A stretch of 64,000 nucleotides of DNA from GCA-2715645 sp042095375 (GTDB lineage: Bacteria > Bacteroidota > Bacteroidia > Cytophagales > MED-G16), in contig JBELBJ010000002.1 of the NCBI GenBank assembly GCA_042095375.1, positions 1 to 64,000 of the forward strand, written 5' to 3'. Positions 1 through 9,294 of the stretch are shown here, piece after piece. The notes under the pieces were generated by a model that saw only the letters and a list, made by a program, of their open reading frames with translations, did not search any database and was not told where the DNA came from. The translations under genes were made by a program, and so were the position numbers. Within the stretch, counting starts at the first letter, position 1. Every line of letters starts with the position of its first letter.

Positions 1-1
1 A

Positions 2-865
2 GCTGGCGGTGGAGGAAAAGGCATGAGAATAGTTAATGAAGAAAAAGGTTTTAAAAAATCATGGGATGAAGCGACTAATGAGTCTAGTGCAGCTTTTGGA
101 AATTCAGGTTTATATATTGAAAAGTACATTGAAGAACCAAGACATATTGAGATACAAATAGTTGGAGATAAATACGGTAATGTTAGTCATTTATCAGAAA
201 GAGACTGCTCAATACAAAGAAGACATCAAAAACTCATTGAAGAAACACCTTCCCCATTTGTTGATGAAGAACTAAGAGAAAGAATGGGTCAAACTGCGAT
301 AAAAGCAGGCAAAGCTATAGATTATGAGGGCGCCGGTACAATAGAATTCATTGTAGATAAAAATAAAAACTTTTATTTTATGGAAATGAATACCAGAATT
401 CAAGTTGAACATGGAGTTACAGAAGAAGTTACTGATTTCGATTTAATAAAAGAACAAATAAAAGTAACCGATGGAGCGAAAGTATCTGGAAAAAATTATT
501 ATCCAAAACTTCATGCAATCGAATGTAGGATTAATGCTGAAGATCCTAAAAGAAATTTTATTCCTTCTCCAGGAAAAATCACAAATCTTCATATTCCTGG
601 AGGTCATGGTGTTAGGGTTGATACTCATGTTTATGCTGGATATACTATTCCACCGAATTATGATTCTATGATTGCTAAGATAATTACCACTCATCAGTCA
701 AGAGATGAGGCTATTGTTAGAATGAAAAGAGCGCTTGAGGAATTTGTTATAGAGGGGATTAAAACAACAATCCCATTACAGCTTAAATTAATGAATAATA
801 AGTCATTTTGTGATGGAAATTTTACAACTAAATTTCTAGATAATTATGATTTTAAATCCATTTAA
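2..865 (+). CDS. accC: Biotin carboxylase subunit of acetyl-CoA carboxylase, 5'-truncated by window edge
   Basis: This is the C-terminal two thirds of a biotin carboxylase, which uses ATP and bicarbonate to carboxylate biotin on its carrier protein in the first step of fatty acid synthesis. The reading frame is open from base 2 and begins inside the ATP-grasp glycine loop (AGGGGKGMR), so the start codon lies outside the window; the family is usually about 450 aa and 287 are present here. Visible motifs include EKYIEEPRHIEIQ, the ERDCSIQRRHQK loop and the catalytic-site segment MEMNTRIQVEHGVTE, where most relatives have Pro in place of the Gly after VEH. The 3' end overlaps the convergent neighbour by four bases. 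Its close relatives (propionyl- or other acyl-CoA carboxylase subunits) cannot be excluded without the rest of the gene. Confidence 0.93.
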   Translation, partial: AGGGGKGMRIVNEEKGFKKSWDEATNESSAAFGNSGLYIEKYIEEPRHIEIQIVGDKYGNVSHLSERDCSIQRRHQKLIEETPSPFVDEELRERMGQTAIKAGKAIDYEGAGTIEFIVDKNKNFYFMEMNTRIQVEHGVTEEVTDFDLIKEQIKVTDGAKVSGKNYYPKLHAIECRINAEDPKRNFIPSPGKITNLHIPGGHGVRVDTHVYAGYTIPPNYDSMIAKIITTHQSRDEAIVRMKRALEEFVIEGIKTTIPLQLKLMNNKSFCDGNFTTKFLDNYDFKSI

Positions 866-2184
866 TAATTAATTTCTTTAAAATTTATTCCAAAGCTGTT
901 TAATTCATTTAATATTGGATTATAGATTTCTTTTTTGATTGGTAGATGAACACCTTTTAAATTTACTTTATTCATCAAAAATAATTTTATAAAAATCCCT
1001 ATTGGAAGACCAACTGAATGAGCCATAGCGGTTTCATTTTGATTTTTACCATCCATATAAAAATAAGACATTAAGCTTTTTAATTTTTTATTTTTAAAAT
1101 ATTTAAATCTATGAACCATAATTACTCTATCTTTTTCATTTTTTTTCATCTTCCATTTTTTGGATAAAATATTCTCGAGAACATCTGCATAAGTTCCCCT
1201 TTTTATTTTAATCAATTTATCAGAAAATAAATGTAACCAATCTAAACACTTCATTTCTAATGAACTTTTTTTAATATTAAACTTTGAAGATAATAATTGT
1301 TTTATCTCCAGTTCATCATTTTTAAAAACTTTAGATTTTAAAAAATTATTATAAGTCATATTGTAAGGTTTTTGAACAAATACTTTATCATCTGTTAATC
1401 CTAGTTTAATAAATAAATCCCAAGCAGAACAAAATCCTCTATTTCTAAGTGTTCCTCTAAATATTGTTTTTATCTTTTTAAGATTATATATATCAATATA
1501 TTTTAGTGAATCCCTATTAGCATAACCTTCAAAAAAACCTAATTTAGGAATCTCAATTAAATTTATTTTCTTAAATATTTCATCATAAGAAAGTTTAACT
1601 TCTTTATTGTTTTCAAGATATGTAGAACCCTGAGATCCAGCTAAAACTACATTTTTAGAGTTCCAAGTAAATTTATAATTCCAAGGATTATATGATTTAG
1701 AATTTGGTGTTAATAGACCACCAGTATAAGATTCAAAACTTTTAATATCATAATTACTATCTAATTTATCAATAATTTTCATAGCTGACATATGATCAAT
1801 ACCTGGATCTAATCCCATTTCCATCAATAAAAAAGCATTTTTTTTCAAAAATTCAGGATTTAGTTTTTTTATTTCGGGAGTTAAATAGGATGCTGTTATT
1901 AAATTTCTCCCAATATTTGAACAAATTTTTGCAATTTTAAAATGCATAAAACTTGGGAGCATACTCACAACTAAATAAGAATCAATTATATTTTTATTTA
2001 ACTGATCTAAATTATTAATATTAAGAACTATAGGCAATACATTATTAAAAGGATTGTTTAAAAAATAAGACACATCAAGTGCAGCGACCTTTATTTTTAA
2101 ATTAAACTTTTCGGATAAATTTGATAAATACTTAATTAATACTATAGATGACTTCCCTGCACCTAAAATCAAAATATTTTTCAT
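862..2184 (-). CDS. Saccharopine dehydrogenase family protein
   Basis: A 440 aa NAD(P)-dependent oxidoreductase of the saccharopine dehydrogenase (Lys9-like) family. The N-terminus carries a Rossmann nucleotide-binding motif (ILILGAGKSS, residues 4-13), followed by the family segment MEMGLDPGIDHMSAMKIID and, further on, GGLLTPNSKSYNPWNYKFTW, which resembles the substrate domain of saccharopine reductases. In Bacteroidota such proteins are generally linked to lysine or aminoadipate semialdehyde metabolism, but the substrate is not proven by sequence. It lies five bases downstream of the SDR gene on the same strand, so the two are probably co-transcribed. Confidence 0.85.
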   Translation of the reverse strand: MKNILILGAGKSSIVLIKYLSNLSEKFNLKIKVAALDVSYFLNNPFNNVLPIVLNINNLDQLNKNIIDSYLVVSMLPSFMHFKIAKICSNIGRNLITASYLTPEIKKLNPEFLKKNAFLLMEMGLDPGIDHMSAMKIIDKLDSNYDIKSFESYTGGLLTPNSKSYNPWNYKFTWNSKNVVLAGSQGSTYLENNKEVKLSYDEIFKKINLIEIPKLGFFEGYANRDSLKYIDIYNLKKIKTIFRGTLRNRGFCSAWDLFIKLGLTDDKVFVQKPYNMTYNNFLKSKVFKNDELEIKQLLSSKFNIKKSSLEMKCLDWLHLFSDKLIKIKRGTYADVLENILSKKWKMKKNEKDRVIMVHRFKYFKNKKLKSLMSYFYMDGKNQNETAMAHSVGLPIGIFIKLFLMNKVNLKGVHLPIKKEIYNPILNELNSFGINFKEINY

Positions 2185-2189
2185 TAAAA

Positions 2190-2939
2190 TTAATCTCTAT
2201 TTATAACTGTTGATGATGCTTGATTCTTTGGAAACATAGTAATATCACTAATATTCACATTATCTGGTCTATTAATAATAAAATATATTACCTCAGCAAC
2301 ATCATCTGGTGTTAATGGTTTGATTCCATCATAAACTAAATTTGCTTTTTCTTTGTCCCCCTTGAATCTTACTAGTGCAAATTCTGTTTCAACTAATCCA
2401 GGATTTACTGAAGAAACTTTAATATTATAATTATTTAAATCTACTTGCATTCCTTTTGTTATTGCATCTACAGCATATTTTGAAGCACAATAAACATTTC
2501 CTTTAGGGTAAATCTCCTTTCCTGCTATTGATCCTATATTAATTATTATTCCTTGATTTAATTTAATCATAATTGGGATAATCAATTTACTTACATAGAG
2601 TAGTCCTTTAACATTTATATCAATCATTGCATCCCAATCAGTAACATTTCCTTCATGAATTAAATCCATTCCATGAGCATTTCCTGCATTATTAACTAAT
2701 ATGTAAATCTTTTTCCATTTATTTGGTAAAGAATTAAAACTTTTTTTTAAACTTTCATTATCTCTAATATCATAGCATAATGTATAAACATCAGTGAGTT
2801 TTGATAATTCATCTTTTATTTTATTTAATCTTTTTTCACGTCTTCCGCATAAAATAAGTGCATAATCTTTAGCAAGAACTTTAGATATAGAATAACCAAT
2901 CCCTGATGTTGAGCCCGTTATAAAAGCAATCTTTTTCAT
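2190..2939 (-). CDS. Short-chain dehydrogenase/reductase (SDR), YdfG-like
   Basis: A 249 aa classical SDR oxidoreductase. It has the cofactor motif TGSTSGIG (residues 8-15), the structural NNAG motif (83-86) and the catalytic Ser137, Tyr150 and Lys154 in a YCASK setting. Arg residues after the second strand (CGRREKR) suggest NADP(H) preference. It most resembles the YdfG/serine-dehydrogenase-like group that acts on 3-hydroxy acids or related small alcohols; the true substrate is unknown. It is the upstream partner of the saccharopine-dehydrogenase-like gene (5 bp gap) and lies 6 bp after the PorT-like gene on the same strand. Confidence 0.9.
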   Translation of the reverse strand: MKKIAFITGSTSGIGYSISKVLAKDYALILCGRREKRLNKIKDELSKLTDVYTLCYDIRDNESLKKSFNSLPNKWKKIYILVNNAGNAHGMDLIHEGNVTDWDAMIDINVKGLLYVSKLIIPIMIKLNQGIIINIGSIAGKEIYPKGNVYCASKYAVDAITKGMQVDLNNYNIKVSSVNPGLVETEFALVRFKGDKEKANLVYDGIKPLTPDDVAEVIYFIINRPDNVNISDITMFPKNQASSTVINRD

Positions 2940-2945
2940 AATAAT

Positions 2946-3680
2946 TTAATTAGGTCCTCCCTCGAAGGTAAAGAAAATTGATAAATTATGAGGAATTATT
3001 TTTTCAATTGGATCTGAATAAATATTAGCGATACCATTTTCTGATTTTTTAATCATATTAATTAAACCCCGAGAATATCTGATTTCAGGAGATAATTTAA
3101 AAAGTTCAAAAAAAATATCAGCACCAAATCCTAATTCAAAAGATATATCATATGCTTTTAAACCTAGTATATCTTTACCAGCCTCATCTTTGTTTTTGGC
3201 GCCCACTTCAATCCCAGGCTTCAGTCCAGAAACTATATACATCCTAAAATTTTTTCTTCTTTGAGATTTATATTTAATTAAAATAGGTAATTCTACTAAA
3301 GTTGCTGCTCTAGTGTCCGAAAAGATATCACCATTTAGATATTTGTAATCTAAAGAAAATTCATAAAAAGAAACTTGTAATAAGGTTCTTAAGTCAAATG
3401 GATAAATAATATTTATATCTGAAACAAAACCTAATTTAAACCCAGGTTTTGATACTGGAACAATAGAATGTAGATTAGAAAATTCAGGAGAAGCATATTT
3501 TTCAGAGTAATTTATTCTATAGTAGGACGAATGCAAACCAATTAAAAAGCCAAAATGGATCCATGCTTCATCGTAATTTGGTAAATTAATAGCAGAATTC
3601 TTTGACATCAAAATATTCTGAGATTTTAAATTACATGAGAAAATCAAAATAAATAATAATACAATTAAATTGTTTTTCAT
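2946..3680 (-). CDS. porT: PorT-like outer-membrane protein of the type IX secretion system
   Basis: A 244 aa protein with an N-terminal signal peptide (about residues 1-20, hydrophobic core followed by SQN) and a beta-rich body with alternating aromatic strands typical of a small outer-membrane barrel. The early mature sequence NLPNYDEAWIHFGFLIGLH matches the opening of PorT/SprT, a component needed for type IX secretion and gliding in Bacteroidota. Its presence fits the several T9SS-tailed proteins elsewhere in this window. Other PorT-family barrels without a T9SS role exist, so the assignment is probable rather than certain. It is the first gene of a minus-strand run and is divergent from engB. 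Confidence 0.78.
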   Translation of the reverse strand: MKNNLIVLLFILIFSCNLKSQNILMSKNSAINLPNYDEAWIHFGFLIGLHSSYYRINYSEKYASPEFSNLHSIVPVSKPGFKLGFVSDINIIYPFDLRTLLQVSFYEFSLDYKYLNGDIFSDTRAATLVELPILIKYKSQRRKNFRMYIVSGLKPGIEVGAKNKDEAGKDILGLKAYDISFELGFGADIFFELFKLSPEIRYSRGLINMIKKSENGIANIYSDPIEKIIPHNLSIFFTFEGGPN

Positions 3681-3772
3681 TATAATGATAATAATATAAT
3701 ATGATAACTATTAAAATGAATATAAATTGCATATTAAAGTTAACATTGATCAATTAGTTTTTTAATATAAAA

Positions 3773-4378
3773 ATGGAAGTTTTTAATTCTGAATTTATAA
3801 AAAGTAGTGATAATTACAAAGATTGTCCTAAAGATCCTATACCAGAATATGCATTCATAGGAAGATCAAATGTAGGCAAATCATCGCTACTAAATATGCT
3901 AGTGAATAATAAAAAGCTATCGAAAATCTCATCTAAACCTGGAAAAACAAAACTAATAAATCATTTTAAAATTAATAAAAGCTATTTTTTAGTAGATCTT
4001 CCAGGTTATGGTTGGGCAAAATCAAGTAAAATTGAAAGAGAAAAATGGTTAAAAATGACAAAATCATATTTAAAAAATAGTAACAAATTATCTTTAGTTT
4101 TTCAACTTATTGATTCAAGAATTAAACCTCAAAATTCTGATATTGATTTTACACTTTTTTTAGGAATAAATAAAATTCCTTTAAGCATTATTTTTACAAA
4201 AATTGATAAAATAAAAGAAAAAATAGTTGAGAAAAATATTGAATTATATAAAATAGAACTTTTAAAAAATTGGAAAAAATTACCAGAAATATTTATAACC
4301 TCATCTAAAAAACAAATAGGTAGAAAAAAAATTTTAACCTATATATCTGAAATAAATAATTCTTTACTAAAACAATGA
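3773..4378 (+). CDS. engB: Ribosome biogenesis GTPase YihA/YsxC (EngB)
   Basis: A 201 aa single-domain GTPase of the TrmE-Era-EngA-EngB family, required for assembly of the 50S ribosomal subunit. The G1 loop GRSNVGKS (30-37), G3 DLPGYGW (75-81), G4 TKID (142-145) and a G5-like ITSSKK (175-180) are all present and correctly ordered, and the length is normal. The stop codon overlaps the start of waaA in an ATGA arrangement, so the two are translationally coupled. Confidence 0.95.
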   Translation: MEVFNSEFIKSSDNYKDCPKDPIPEYAFIGRSNVGKSSLLNMLVNNKKLSKISSKPGKTKLINHFKINKSYFLVDLPGYGWAKSSKIEREKWLKMTKSYLKNSNKLSLVFQLIDSRIKPQNSDIDFTLFLGINKIPLSIIFTKIDKIKEKIVEKNIELYKIELLKNWKKLPEIFITSSKKQIGRKKILTYISEINNSLLKQ

Positions 4379-5595
4379 TATCACTCTATAATATAATTAT
4401 TTTTTTAAGCTCTATTTTAATATTTATTGGATCATTTTTTTCAAAAAAATTAAATCTATTGTATAACGGCAGGAAAAAAATAAAAAAGTATTTTAAAATA
4501 ATAAATATTACAAATGAAAAAAAAATATGGATACATGTTTCCTCTGTTGGAGAATTTGAACAAGCTAAATCAATTATTTATTATTTTAAAAATAAATCAA
4601 AACTTAAAATTTTTATAACTTTTTTTTCTCCTTCAGCAGAAAAAGTAATTAAAAAATTCAAACTAGTTGATTACTCATGTTATTTGCCTGAAGATTCAAA
4701 AAATAAAATTTCATATTTATATAAAAAAATTAATCCAAAAATTTTATTATTAATCAAATATGAATTTTGGTATCACTTGATCAATGAAGGGAATAAAATA
4801 AATATTCCGGTGGTTTCCATTTCATCAATTTTTAGAAAAAATCAAATTTATTTTAATGCATTTAGTTTTTTTTCTAAACCGTTAAAAAAAATAAATTATT
4901 ATTATGTTCAAAATGAAGAATCTAAATCATTATTAAAATCAATAGATATAATTAATGTAATAGTAGTAGGAGACACAAGATTTGATAGGGTATATGATAT
5001 TTATAAAGAATCAAAAGACTATCCTAAGATTGAAAAGTTTGTAAAGAAAAGTAAAACTCTAATTATTGGTAGTTCTTGGAAATCAGATATAAATATTTTA
5101 AAAAATGGGATTTTAAATAGTAATAAATTAAAATTCATCATTGCCCCCCATAATGTCAATGAAAATGAAATCGTTTTTATTGAAAATTTGTTTCTAAATA
5201 ATACAATTAGATATTCAAATTTAGAACTTGATAATTCTTATGATAAAAACATTTTAATTATTGATAATATCGGAATGTTGTCATCAATATATAGATATGG
5301 AAATATTGCATACATTGGAGGAGGTTTTGAAGGAACTCTTCATAATAGTTTAGAAGCTGCAATCTGGGATTTACCAATCTTATATGGTAATCATAAAAAC
5401 AATCAAAAATTTAATGAAATTAGGAATATGGAAAAATTAGAATTGACATTTCCTATTAATTCAACCATTGAATATGAAAAAAAAATAAATGAATTATTAA
5501 ATAAGAAAAATACCTATGGTACTAAAAAATATGTCTTAAATAATATAGGTGCAACAAAATTAATTTTCAAATCATTAAATAAATTATTAAAATGA
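4375..5595 (+). CDS. waaA: 3-deoxy-D-manno-octulosonic acid (Kdo) transferase
   Basis: A 406 aa GT-B fold glycosyltransferase (family GT30) that attaches Kdo to lipid A at the inner membrane. A hydrophobic N-terminal anchor (residues 2-22) is followed by HVSSVGEFEQ (54-63), which holds the catalytic glutamate (Glu60), and near the C-terminus by YIGGGFEGTLHNSLEAA, the donor-binding segment characteristic of Kdo transferases. It overlaps both engB and rsgA by four bases (ATGA), giving a tightly coupled three-gene operon. Together with lpxB at 46-47 kb it shows that the cell makes a Kdo-lipid A outer membrane. Confidence 0.93.
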   Translation: MISLYNIIIFLSSILIFIGSFFSKKLNLLYNGRKKIKKYFKIINITNEKKIWIHVSSVGEFEQAKSIIYYFKNKSKLKIFITFFSPSAEKVIKKFKLVDYSCYLPEDSKNKISYLYKKINPKILLLIKYEFWYHLINEGNKINIPVVSISSIFRKNQIYFNAFSFFSKPLKKINYYYVQNEESKSLLKSIDIINVIVVGDTRFDRVYDIYKESKDYPKIEKFVKKSKTLIIGSSWKSDINILKNGILNSNKLKFIIAPHNVNENEIVFIENLFLNNTIRYSNLELDNSYDKNILIIDNIGMLSSIYRYGNIAYIGGGFEGTLHNSLEAAIWDLPILYGNHKNNQKFNEIRNMEKLELTFPINSTIEYEKKINELLNKKNTYGTKKYVLNNIGATKLIFKSLNKLLK

Positions 5596-6503
5596 TTGGA
5601 AATATAATTAAATCAACTGGCTCATGGTATCTTATTAGAAATGATAAGGGGGAAATTTTCAATTCAAGACTTAGAGGTAAATTTAAATTAAGTAATCATA
5701 AGTTATCTAACCCTATTGCAACAGGAGATAAAGTTGAATTTGATGAAGACAAAAATAATTTAGGTAATTATATAATTAATAAAATTGCACCTAGGAATAA
5801 CTATTTGATAAGACAATCCATCAAAAAAAAAAATAATGGGCATATGATTGCATCAAATATTAATCAAGCGATTATAATATCATCATTAAAAAGTCCATTC
5901 ACTAAATCTGGATTTATTGATAGATTTTTAATTTCATGTTTTGCTTATAGAATCCCTGCATTAGTAATTTATAATAAGGAAGATATTTTAAATAATAAAG
6001 AAAAAACTAGACTTAATCAGGAAATTGATTATTATAAAAAAATTGGTTTCAATTCGTTATCAATCTCAGCTAAGTTTGGTAAAAAAATTAAAAATTTAAA
6101 ATCTATATTAAAAAATAAAACATCATTATTTATGGGAAATTCTGGAGTCGGAAAGTCAACTTTAATTAATAGATTAAGTGATAACGCAAATCAAAAAACA
6201 TCAGAAATTTCAAAAAAAAGTAATAAAGGAAAGCATAGAACAACTTTTTCCCAAATTTTTGATGTTGATGAAAAAACAAAAATTATAGATACACCAGGAA
6301 TTAAAACTTTTGAATTGTTTGATATTCAAAAAAATGAAATTAAAAATTATTTTCCAGAGTTTATAAAAATTAATGATAAATGTAAGTTTAATAATTGTTT
6401 ACATATAAATGAACCAAATTGCGAAATAAAGAAAGAAATAGATAAATCAATTTGGAAAAGAAGATATAACAATTACTTATCCATAATTCAAGACTTTAAA
6501 TAA
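5592..6503 (+). CDS. rsgA: Ribosome small subunit-dependent GTPase A
   Basis: A 303 aa circularly permuted GTPase that helps late maturation of the 30S subunit. The order is an N-terminal OB fold (about 1-70), G4 NKED (128-131), G1 GNSGVGKS (182-189), G3 DTPG (233-236) and a C-terminal zinc motif with Cys264, Cys269, His271 and Cys277. This order is diagnostic for RsgA/YjeQ. The start codon overlaps the waaA stop (ATGA). Confidence 0.95.
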   Translation: MIGNIIKSTGSWYLIRNDKGEIFNSRLRGKFKLSNHKLSNPIATGDKVEFDEDKNNLGNYIINKIAPRNNYLIRQSIKKKNNGHMIASNINQAIIISSLKSPFTKSGFIDRFLISCFAYRIPALVIYNKEDILNNKEKTRLNQEIDYYKKIGFNSLSISAKFGKKIKNLKSILKNKTSLFMGNSGVGKSTLINRLSDNANQKTSEISKKSNKGKHRTTFSQIFDVDEKTKIIDTPGIKTFELFDIQKNEIKNYFPEFIKINDKCKFNNCLHINEPNCEIKKEIDKSIWKRRYNNYLSIIQDFK

Positions 6504-6512
6504 TAGTTAAAT

Positions 6513-7952
6513 TTATTTTAATTTTTTTATTCTTATTTTCATGTATGCAAATAGTATAGTCATCAAAGGACTTATTATACTAAAGAAACAATAAGGTAGA
6601 TAGGTTAATGTACCTACATTTAAAACAGAAGCATGGTATGCGCCGCATGTATTCCACGGAACGAGAACTGAAGTCACTGTACCGCCATCTTCAAGAGTTC
6701 TACTTAAATTAACTGGATCTAATCCATTTTTTTTATACGTTTCGGAAAACATTCTTCCAGGAACTACTATTGAAAGATATTGATCCGAAGCTGTAAGATT
6801 AAAAAATACACATGTTCCTACCGTAGAAGTAACTAAAGAACCTGTTGATTTAACTGAGGTAAGAATGGTATTTACAATTTTTTTTAAAAAACCAGAAATT
6901 TCCATCACTCCACCAAAGATCATAGCTGAAAAAATTAACCATATTGTACTTAACATTCCAAACATTCCTCCTGAAGTTAATAATTCATTAACTATTTCAT
7001 TAGAGGTAGAGATAGAAATGGTTCCATATAATGATTTCATAATTCCAACAAAAAGACTTTCAAAGTTAGAATCACTAATCCCAGATACTTCCCGAACAAG
7101 ATCAGGTTGAAAAATAAGTGAAAAAATTACACCTAAAAAGGTGCCACAAAATAAGGCAGGAAGAGCTTTTGTTTTTTTATAAATTAAAAATATTACAAAT
7201 AATGGAACTAAAAATAGTACAGGAGATAAGTAAAATTTTTCGGAAATTGCATTAGAAATTAAAGTAGAATTAGTTTGATTAATATTAGTATAATTGGTTA
7301 ATCCTAAAAATAAAAATAAAACCAAACAAATTAAAATTGATGGTAAAGAAGTATAAGATAAGTATCTAATATGAGAAAATAGATCACTTCCAGCAACAGC
7401 AGGTGATAAATTAGTTGTATCTGACAACGGAGACATTTTATCTCCAAAATATGCTCCACTCAAAATTGACCCAGCTATTAAACCTTCAGAAATTCCTAAT
7501 GCTTTTCCTATTCCAATCAATGCAATTCCAATAGTAGCAGATGTTGTCCAAGAACTACCAGTAGCTAGAGAAACAATAATACAAATGAGACAAGAAGCTA
7601 TCAAAAATATTTTTGGATTTAGCAATTGAATTCCATAATAAATCATTGCAGGAACAATTCCACTTAACATCCATGAACCAGCCAATGATCCTACTAGAAA
7701 TAAAATAAGTATTGAAGGTATTGCTGAACTAATACTATTTACAATTCCTTTTTGTAATTCACTCCATTTGAATCCTATATTTAAAGCAATTGCCGATGCA
7801 ATTGAAGCAGAAACAATTAAAACTATTTGATTACTTCCATCTAAAGATGAATCTTTAAAAATAAAAACATTAATTGATAAAAAAACAATCAAAAAAAGTA
7901 TTGGAAATATAGATTCTAAAAAAGTAGGGTCTCTTAATTTATTTTTTTTCAT
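6513..7952 (-). CDS. nhaC: NhaC-family Na+/H+ antiporter
   Basis: A 479 aa polytopic inner-membrane protein with about 11-12 hydrophobic segments. The conserved NhaC signatures TGSSWTTSATIGIALIGIG and SGAYFGDKMSPLSDTTNLSPAV are present, and a repeat-like GGTVTSVLVPWNTCGAY occurs near the C-terminus. NhaC proteins exchange Na+ for H+, while some members exchange malate/lactate with ions. A sodium antiporter fits a marine bacterium. It converges on rsgA with only nine bases between the stop codons. Confidence 0.92.
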   Translation of the reverse strand: MKKNKLRDPTFLESIFPILFLIVFLSINVFIFKDSSLDGSNQIVLIVSASIASAIALNIGFKWSELQKGIVNSISSAIPSILILFLVGSLAGSWMLSGIVPAMIYYGIQLLNPKIFLIASCLICIIVSLATGSSWTTSATIGIALIGIGKALGISEGLIAGSILSGAYFGDKMSPLSDTTNLSPAVAGSDLFSHIRYLSYTSLPSILICLVLFLFLGLTNYTNINQTNSTLISNAISEKFYLSPVLFLVPLFVIFLIYKKTKALPALFCGTFLGVIFSLIFQPDLVREVSGISDSNFESLFVGIMKSLYGTISISTSNEIVNELLTSGGMFGMLSTIWLIFSAMIFGGVMEISGFLKKIVNTILTSVKSTGSLVTSTVGTCVFFNLTASDQYLSIVVPGRMFSETYKKNGLDPVNLSRTLEDGGTVTSVLVPWNTCGAYHASVLNVGTLTYLPYCFFSIISPLMTILFAYMKIRIKKLK

Positions 7953-8031
7953 AAATCAAATTAATAATATTTATTATAAAAAACTGGAAAACTTAATTAA
8001 ATAAAACTATAATAGCTATTGAAATAATAGT

Positions 8032-9273
8032 ATGAAAAAAAATAATTCTTTCTTATTAGATTTGATTAAATCACAAAAAGATAATTTTAGTCTAGATCAG
8101 TCTTTTTATACTAGCAAAAACATCTTTGAAATAGATCTTAAAACATTTTTTTTTAATCAGTGGGTTTTTGTTGGTCATATATCAAGAATAAAAAATAAAG
8201 GAGATTATTTTTTATTTAAAATTGGGAATGAATCAATTATATTAATTAGAGAAAATGAAGATAAAATTAATGCATTCTATAATGTATGCAGACATAGAGG
8301 CTCACACATATGTTTAGAAGAGGAAGGAAGACTAAGAAAATTTATATGTCCTTATCATGCATGGAATTATGATTTATCTGGAAAACTTTTGAAAGCAAGA
8401 ATGATGGATAATGATTTCAAACCTGAAAATTGGAGTTTAAAAAAATGTAATTCTTTAGTTTTTGAAGGACTAATTTTTATAAATTTATCAGATAAGCCTT
8501 CTGATTTTGAAAATTTCATCAATCCTATTAAAGACTTTATTAAACTACATGGATTAGGTAAAGCTAAAATAGCAGCAAAAAAAACATATCCAACCAAAGG
8601 AAACTGGAAACTTGCATTAGATAATTTTCATGAGTGTTATCATTGTCAACCTTCTCATCCTGAATATTGTCATGTTCACAGCAAAGAATATATTCAAGCA
8701 TATGGTGCTGGAAGTAATACAGGGCCAGAATCAAAAATGTTTAATAAAAAGTTAGAAATTTGGAATAAAAAAGTAAAAAAAATGGGTTATTTAACCGGTG
8801 AGTATTCAGAAAAAAAATTTTCTAATTTTTTTAGAAGTGCAGAAAGAACACCATTTAGTAATGGAAAACTATCCGAAACAAAATCAGGAAAACCTGCTTC
8901 TATTTTGATGGGTGATTTCAATGAGTTTGATGGCGGGTATACAACTATAGGGCCATCACCTTTTAATAGTATTATAATGACAAATGATTTTGCAACTTTA
9001 TTTACATTTATTCCTAAAAGTCCTACACATACAGAAGTTGAATTGATTTGGTTAGTAAATGAAAATGCTGTTGAAGGAATTGACTATGATATAAATGAAA
9101 TAATGTGGATGTGGGATGAAACAACAAAAGCAGATAAAAGAATAATAGAAAATAATCAAAAAGGAGTTTTATCATCTAAATACGAACCAGGACCATTATC
9201 AAAAATGGAGGTCGGTTTAGATAAACTAAAAAAATGGTATTTAAAACATCTTGAATTAGAAATAACCAAATAA
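8032..9273 (+). CDS. Rieske non-heme iron oxygenase, alpha subunit (GbcA/choline monooxygenase-like)
   Basis: A 413 aa oxygenase with an N-terminal Rieske [2Fe-2S] domain (ligands Cys86, His88, Cys106, His109 in CRH and CPYH) and a C-terminal catalytic domain whose mononuclear iron site is visible as ALDNFHECYHCQPSHPEYCH (Glu201, His204, His209 region). The single-component architecture and the YHC...HPEY motif resemble glycine-betaine, choline, carnitine and stachydrine demethylases more than aromatic dioxygenases with beta subunits. No reductase lies next to it. It faces a three-gene set encoding a folate-type aminomethyltransferase homologue and two flavoproteins, which suggests N-demethylation of a quaternary or methylated amine. 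The substrate is inference. Confidence 0.88.
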   Translation: MKKNNSFLLDLIKSQKDNFSLDQSFYTSKNIFEIDLKTFFFNQWVFVGHISRIKNKGDYFLFKIGNESIILIRENEDKINAFYNVCRHRGSHICLEEEGRLRKFICPYHAWNYDLSGKLLKARMMDNDFKPENWSLKKCNSLVFEGLIFINLSDKPSDFENFINPIKDFIKLHGLGKAKIAAKKTYPTKGNWKLALDNFHECYHCQPSHPEYCHVHSKEYIQAYGAGSNTGPESKMFNKKLEIWNKKVKKMGYLTGEYSEKKFSNFFRSAERTPFSNGKLSETKSGKPASILMGDFNEFDGGYTTIGPSPFNSIIMTNDFATLFTFIPKSPTHTEVELIWLVNENAVEGIDYDINEIMWMWDETTKADKRIIENNQKGVLSSKYEPGPLSKMEVGLDKLKKWYLKHLELEITK

Positions 9274-9294
9274 GATATCTTACTTGGTTATTTC
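9259..9294. terminator. Long palindrome serving as bidirectional terminator and coding for both C-termini
   Basis: A 36-base near-perfect palindrome centred at 9276/9277 has arms of 18 bases with one mismatch (9270 opposite 9283). It contains the stop codons of the two convergent genes, and both proteins therefore end in the same residues (EITK). It would form a strong hairpin in either transcript. There is no long U tract, so it may act mainly as a stabilising or antisense-blocking structure. Confidence 0.6.
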
